Assembly: GCA_015904055.1 (NCBI GenBank) | Contig: JABMDE010000084.1 | Span: 1 to 7,398 of the forward strand | Direction of reading: 5' to 3' | Source of the DNA: Nitrospira sp. | GTDB lineage: Bacteria > Nitrospirota > Nitrospiria > Nitrospirales > Nitrospiraceae | DNA length: 7,398 nucleotides | In this document: positions 6,036-7,398 of the stretch, in pieces | Numbering within the stretch: the first letter of the stretch is position 1 | Layout of the letters: every line of letters begins with the position of its first letter | Position numbers and translations under genes: made by a program | The notes under the pieces: generated by a model | Database searches by the model: none | What the model was told of the DNA's origin: nothing | Seen by the model: only the letters and a program-made list of their open reading frames with translations

Positions 6036-6860
6036 ATGGCACTTATCGTTAACAGCAATCCGGCATCCATTTCGGCGCAACGCAATCTGGCGAACAGCAC
6101 CAACTCGTTGGGGCGTTCGGTTGAGCGGTTGTCGTCCGGTCTTCGGATCACCCGTGCTGCCGATGATGCCGCCGGTCTCGGCTTGTCCGAGTCCTTGCGC
6201 GCGCAAATTCGCAGCATCAATCAGGCGACACGGAACGCCTCCGACGGCATCAGCTTGACGCAGATCGCCGACGGCGCGGCCTCGACCATTGGGTCGCTGT
6301 TGGCTCGTCTGCGCGAGTTGTCGTCACAGTCGGCGAGCGGCACGGTGGGCAATACGGAACGGTCGTACATCGACCAAGAGTTCATTGCCCTTCGTTCGGA
6401 AATCGACCGCATCGCGCAGACCACGGAATTCAACGGACAGGCGCTGACGAGCGGATCGACCATCAGTTTCTCCGTCGCCATCGGATTCCGGAGCGGCGCC
6501 GGCAACACGCTGAGTCTGGACTTGAACGACATCACGACAACGTCGTTAGGCATTGGCACTGTGAACGTGTCGACGTCGGCGAACGCGACCAGCGCCTTGG
6601 CAAATATCGACAATGCCATCAGCGCGGTAGCGACGGCTCGCTCCGAATATGGTTCGATTCAGAACCGGTTCGAAGCGACAATCGCGAACCTCCAGGTGAC
6701 GAGTGAAAATCTCACCGCCGCCGAGTCGCGGATCCGCGATGCGGATATCGCGTATGAGACGTCTCAGTTCACGAAGAATCAAGTGTTGGTGCAGACCGGC
6801 ATTGCTGTGCTTGCGCAGGCGAATACCCTGCCGCAGCAAGCTCTGGCGCTGCTCCAGTAA
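6036..6860 (+). CDS. fliC: Flagellin
   Basis: The filament subunit, 274 residues, exported through the flagellar type III apparatus and assembled outside the cell. The N-terminal D0/D1 region (about 1-140) is standard: NSNPASISAQRNL, LGRSVERLSSGLRI, AADDAAGLGLSESLRAQIR and TTEFNGQ (129-135). The C-terminal D1/D0 region (about 190-274) has ANLQVTSENLTAAESRIRDAD and ends QALALLQ. The middle is very short, so D2/D3 domains are absent or vestigial. It includes a Ser/Thr-rich run at residues 166-187. The TLR5-contact pattern is kept (R91, R93-E94-L95). ATG 6036 is chosen because AAGGAGGA (6021-6028) sits seven bases upstream; GTG 6030 overlaps that site's spacer and is unlikely. A sigma-28 promoter and a structured leader precede it, and a strong hairpin follows. 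The transferases upstream make it the likely glycan acceptor. Confidence 0.97.
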   Translation: MALIVNSNPASISAQRNLANSTNSLGRSVERLSSGLRITRAADDAAGLGLSESLRAQIRSINQATRNASDGISLTQIADGAASTIGSLLARLRELSSQSASGTVGNTERSYIDQEFIALRSEIDRIAQTTEFNGQALTSGSTISFSVAIGFRSGAGNTLSLDLNDITTTSLGIGTVNVSTSANATSALANIDNAISAVATARSEYGSIQNRFEATIANLQVTSENLTAAESRIRDADIAYETSQFTKNQVLVQTGIAVLAQANTLPQQALALLQ

Positions 6861-6871
6861 CCAGGGTTGAT

Positions 6872-6908
6872 CAGGCCGCGTTCTCTCAAATCGAGAGGAC
6901 GCGGCCTG
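6872..6908 (+). terminator. Strong hairpin after flagellin (terminator-like, no T run)
   Basis: CAGGCCGCGT (6872-6881) pairs perfectly with ACGCGGCCTG (6899-6908). The stem continues with a T-G wobble and CTCTC (6883-6887) paired to GAGAG (6893-6897), leaving a five-base loop AAATC. That is a 16-pair stem, 11 bases after the flagellin stop. The bases after it (TAGGTTCATC) are not a T tract, so it may act as an mRNA 3'-end stabiliser or partial terminator, letting some transcripts run into flaG. Confidence 0.7.
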
Positions 6909-6932
6909 TAGGTTCATCATAAGGAGGCTGCC

Positions 6933-7295
6933 ATGATTCATCATGTGGCGCCAAAAGCTGATTTGCCGGCCGTTCCTAGCCGAGAGCATGAACCGGCCGA
7001 GATGGTGGCACGACAACTGCGTGCGGCAAGCACGTTCTCTGATTCCGAACCGTCTCCGTCCGGTCCGATTGATCGGGCAGCAATCGACCGGGCGGCGGCA
7101 AAGGTGGACAAGGTGCTGGAGTCCACCGACCCTCGTCTGAAAATTGAAGTCGATGATGAAACCGATCGGGTGATCGTCAAAGTCGTCCAGCAGGACTCCG
7201 GTAAAGTCATCCGGCAAATTCCGCCGGAAGAATTACTTGAGCTTGAAAAGTACCTGTCGAGTGCGAAGGGGTTGTTGTTGCACGAGCAGGTATAG
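6933..7295 (+). CDS. flaG: FlaG family protein
   Basis: A 120-residue protein of the FlaG family, which affects flagellar filament length in several bacteria; the mechanism is not settled. The first 50 residues are polar and probably disordered. Residues from about 70 hold the conserved domain: LKIEVDDETDRVIVKVV, then DSGKVIRQIPPEELLELEKYL, close to the family's usual F-x-V-D-E-x-T-G ... GEVIRQIPPEE pattern. AAGGAGG (6921-6927) lies five bases before ATG 6933. The gene sits between flagellin and fliD, its usual place. It lies 72 bases after flagellin and beyond the strong hairpin, so its expression may be lower than that of flagellin. Confidence 0.93.
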   Translation: MIHHVAPKADLPAVPSREHEPAEMVARQLRAASTFSDSEPSPSGPIDRAAIDRAAAKVDKVLESTDPRLKIEVDDETDRVIVKVVQQDSGKVIRQIPPEELLELEKYLSSAKGLLLHEQV

Positions 7296-7313
7296 CAGGG
7301 ACAGGGAGAGTGC

Positions 7314-7398
7314 ATGGCCTCAATAAGTTTCGGCGGGCTGGGGAACGGGCTTGATTTCGGCCAGGTCGTCGACCAGCTGGTGAAAGTCTCGCGTCTGC
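7314..7398 (+). CDS. fliD: Flagellar filament cap protein FliD, N-terminal fragment
   Basis: The window ends 28 codons into this gene. The visible residues ASISFGGLGNGLDFGQVVDQLV match the FliD (HAP2) N-terminus, where the G-L-G-S-G-L-D-x-x-x-I-V-x-x-L motif is characteristic. FliD forms the cap at the growing filament tip and guides flagellin folding into the filament. AGGGAG (7303-7308) lies five bases before ATG 7314. The gene starts 18 bases after flaG stops, so the two are likely co-transcribed. The rest of the protein lies outside the window. Confidence 0.93.
   Translation, partial: MASISFGGLGNGLDFGQVVDQLVKVSRL

Noticed and set aside
5762..6052. A 96-residue plus-strand open frame across the flagellin leader
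   Set aside because: It has no ribosome site, is Arg/Cys/Gln-rich, and crosses the sigma-28 promoter and the flagellin start.
6546..7217. A 223-residue minus-strand open frame
   Set aside because: It is antisense to flagellin and flaG, crosses the strong hairpin, and has no motif.

Overview
This window is the flagellin end of a flagellar gene cluster, with every supported gene on the + strand. The DNA is GC-rich. The order is glycosyltransferases, then flagellin, flaG and fliD, and a distinctive 'cgagatacg'-type inverted repeat sits between genes. Together these suggest a motile Gram-negative bacterium. The overall look recalls Nitrospira/Nitrospirota, but that is recognition by eye, not a database result.

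Positions 2-5729 hold the end of a TPR-like helical protein and three putative sugar transferases: a GT9/heptosyltransferase-like protein, a CgeB-like GT-B protein with an extra N-terminal domain, and a second GT9 protein with a long C-terminal extension. A small protein gene of unknown function follows, apparently split by a one-base frameshift at a short G run. The second GT9 gene is bracketed by two copies of a dispersed repeat (about 3251-3333 and 5051-5149). The downstream copy supplies the last codons of that gene.

Positions 5730-6035 are non-coding and form the control region of flagellin. They contain a good sigma-28 (FliA) promoter match with the exact 11-base spacer. After it comes a leader with two small hairpins that each show GGA in the loop, and a Shine-Dalgarno matching the CsrA consensus. 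This layout fits CsrA translational control of flagellin, as known for B. subtilis hag. The CsrA reading is an inference and the most interesting regulatory signal here.

Positions 6036-7398 encode a short flagellin (274 aa), a strong hairpin, FlaG (120 aa) and the first 28 codons of FliD. A plausible joint picture is that the upstream transferases decorate flagellin subunits (the Ser/Thr-rich middle of the flagellin is the obvious candidate target). FlaG and FliD then act in filament length control and capping. The substrates of the three transferases cannot be read from the sequence.
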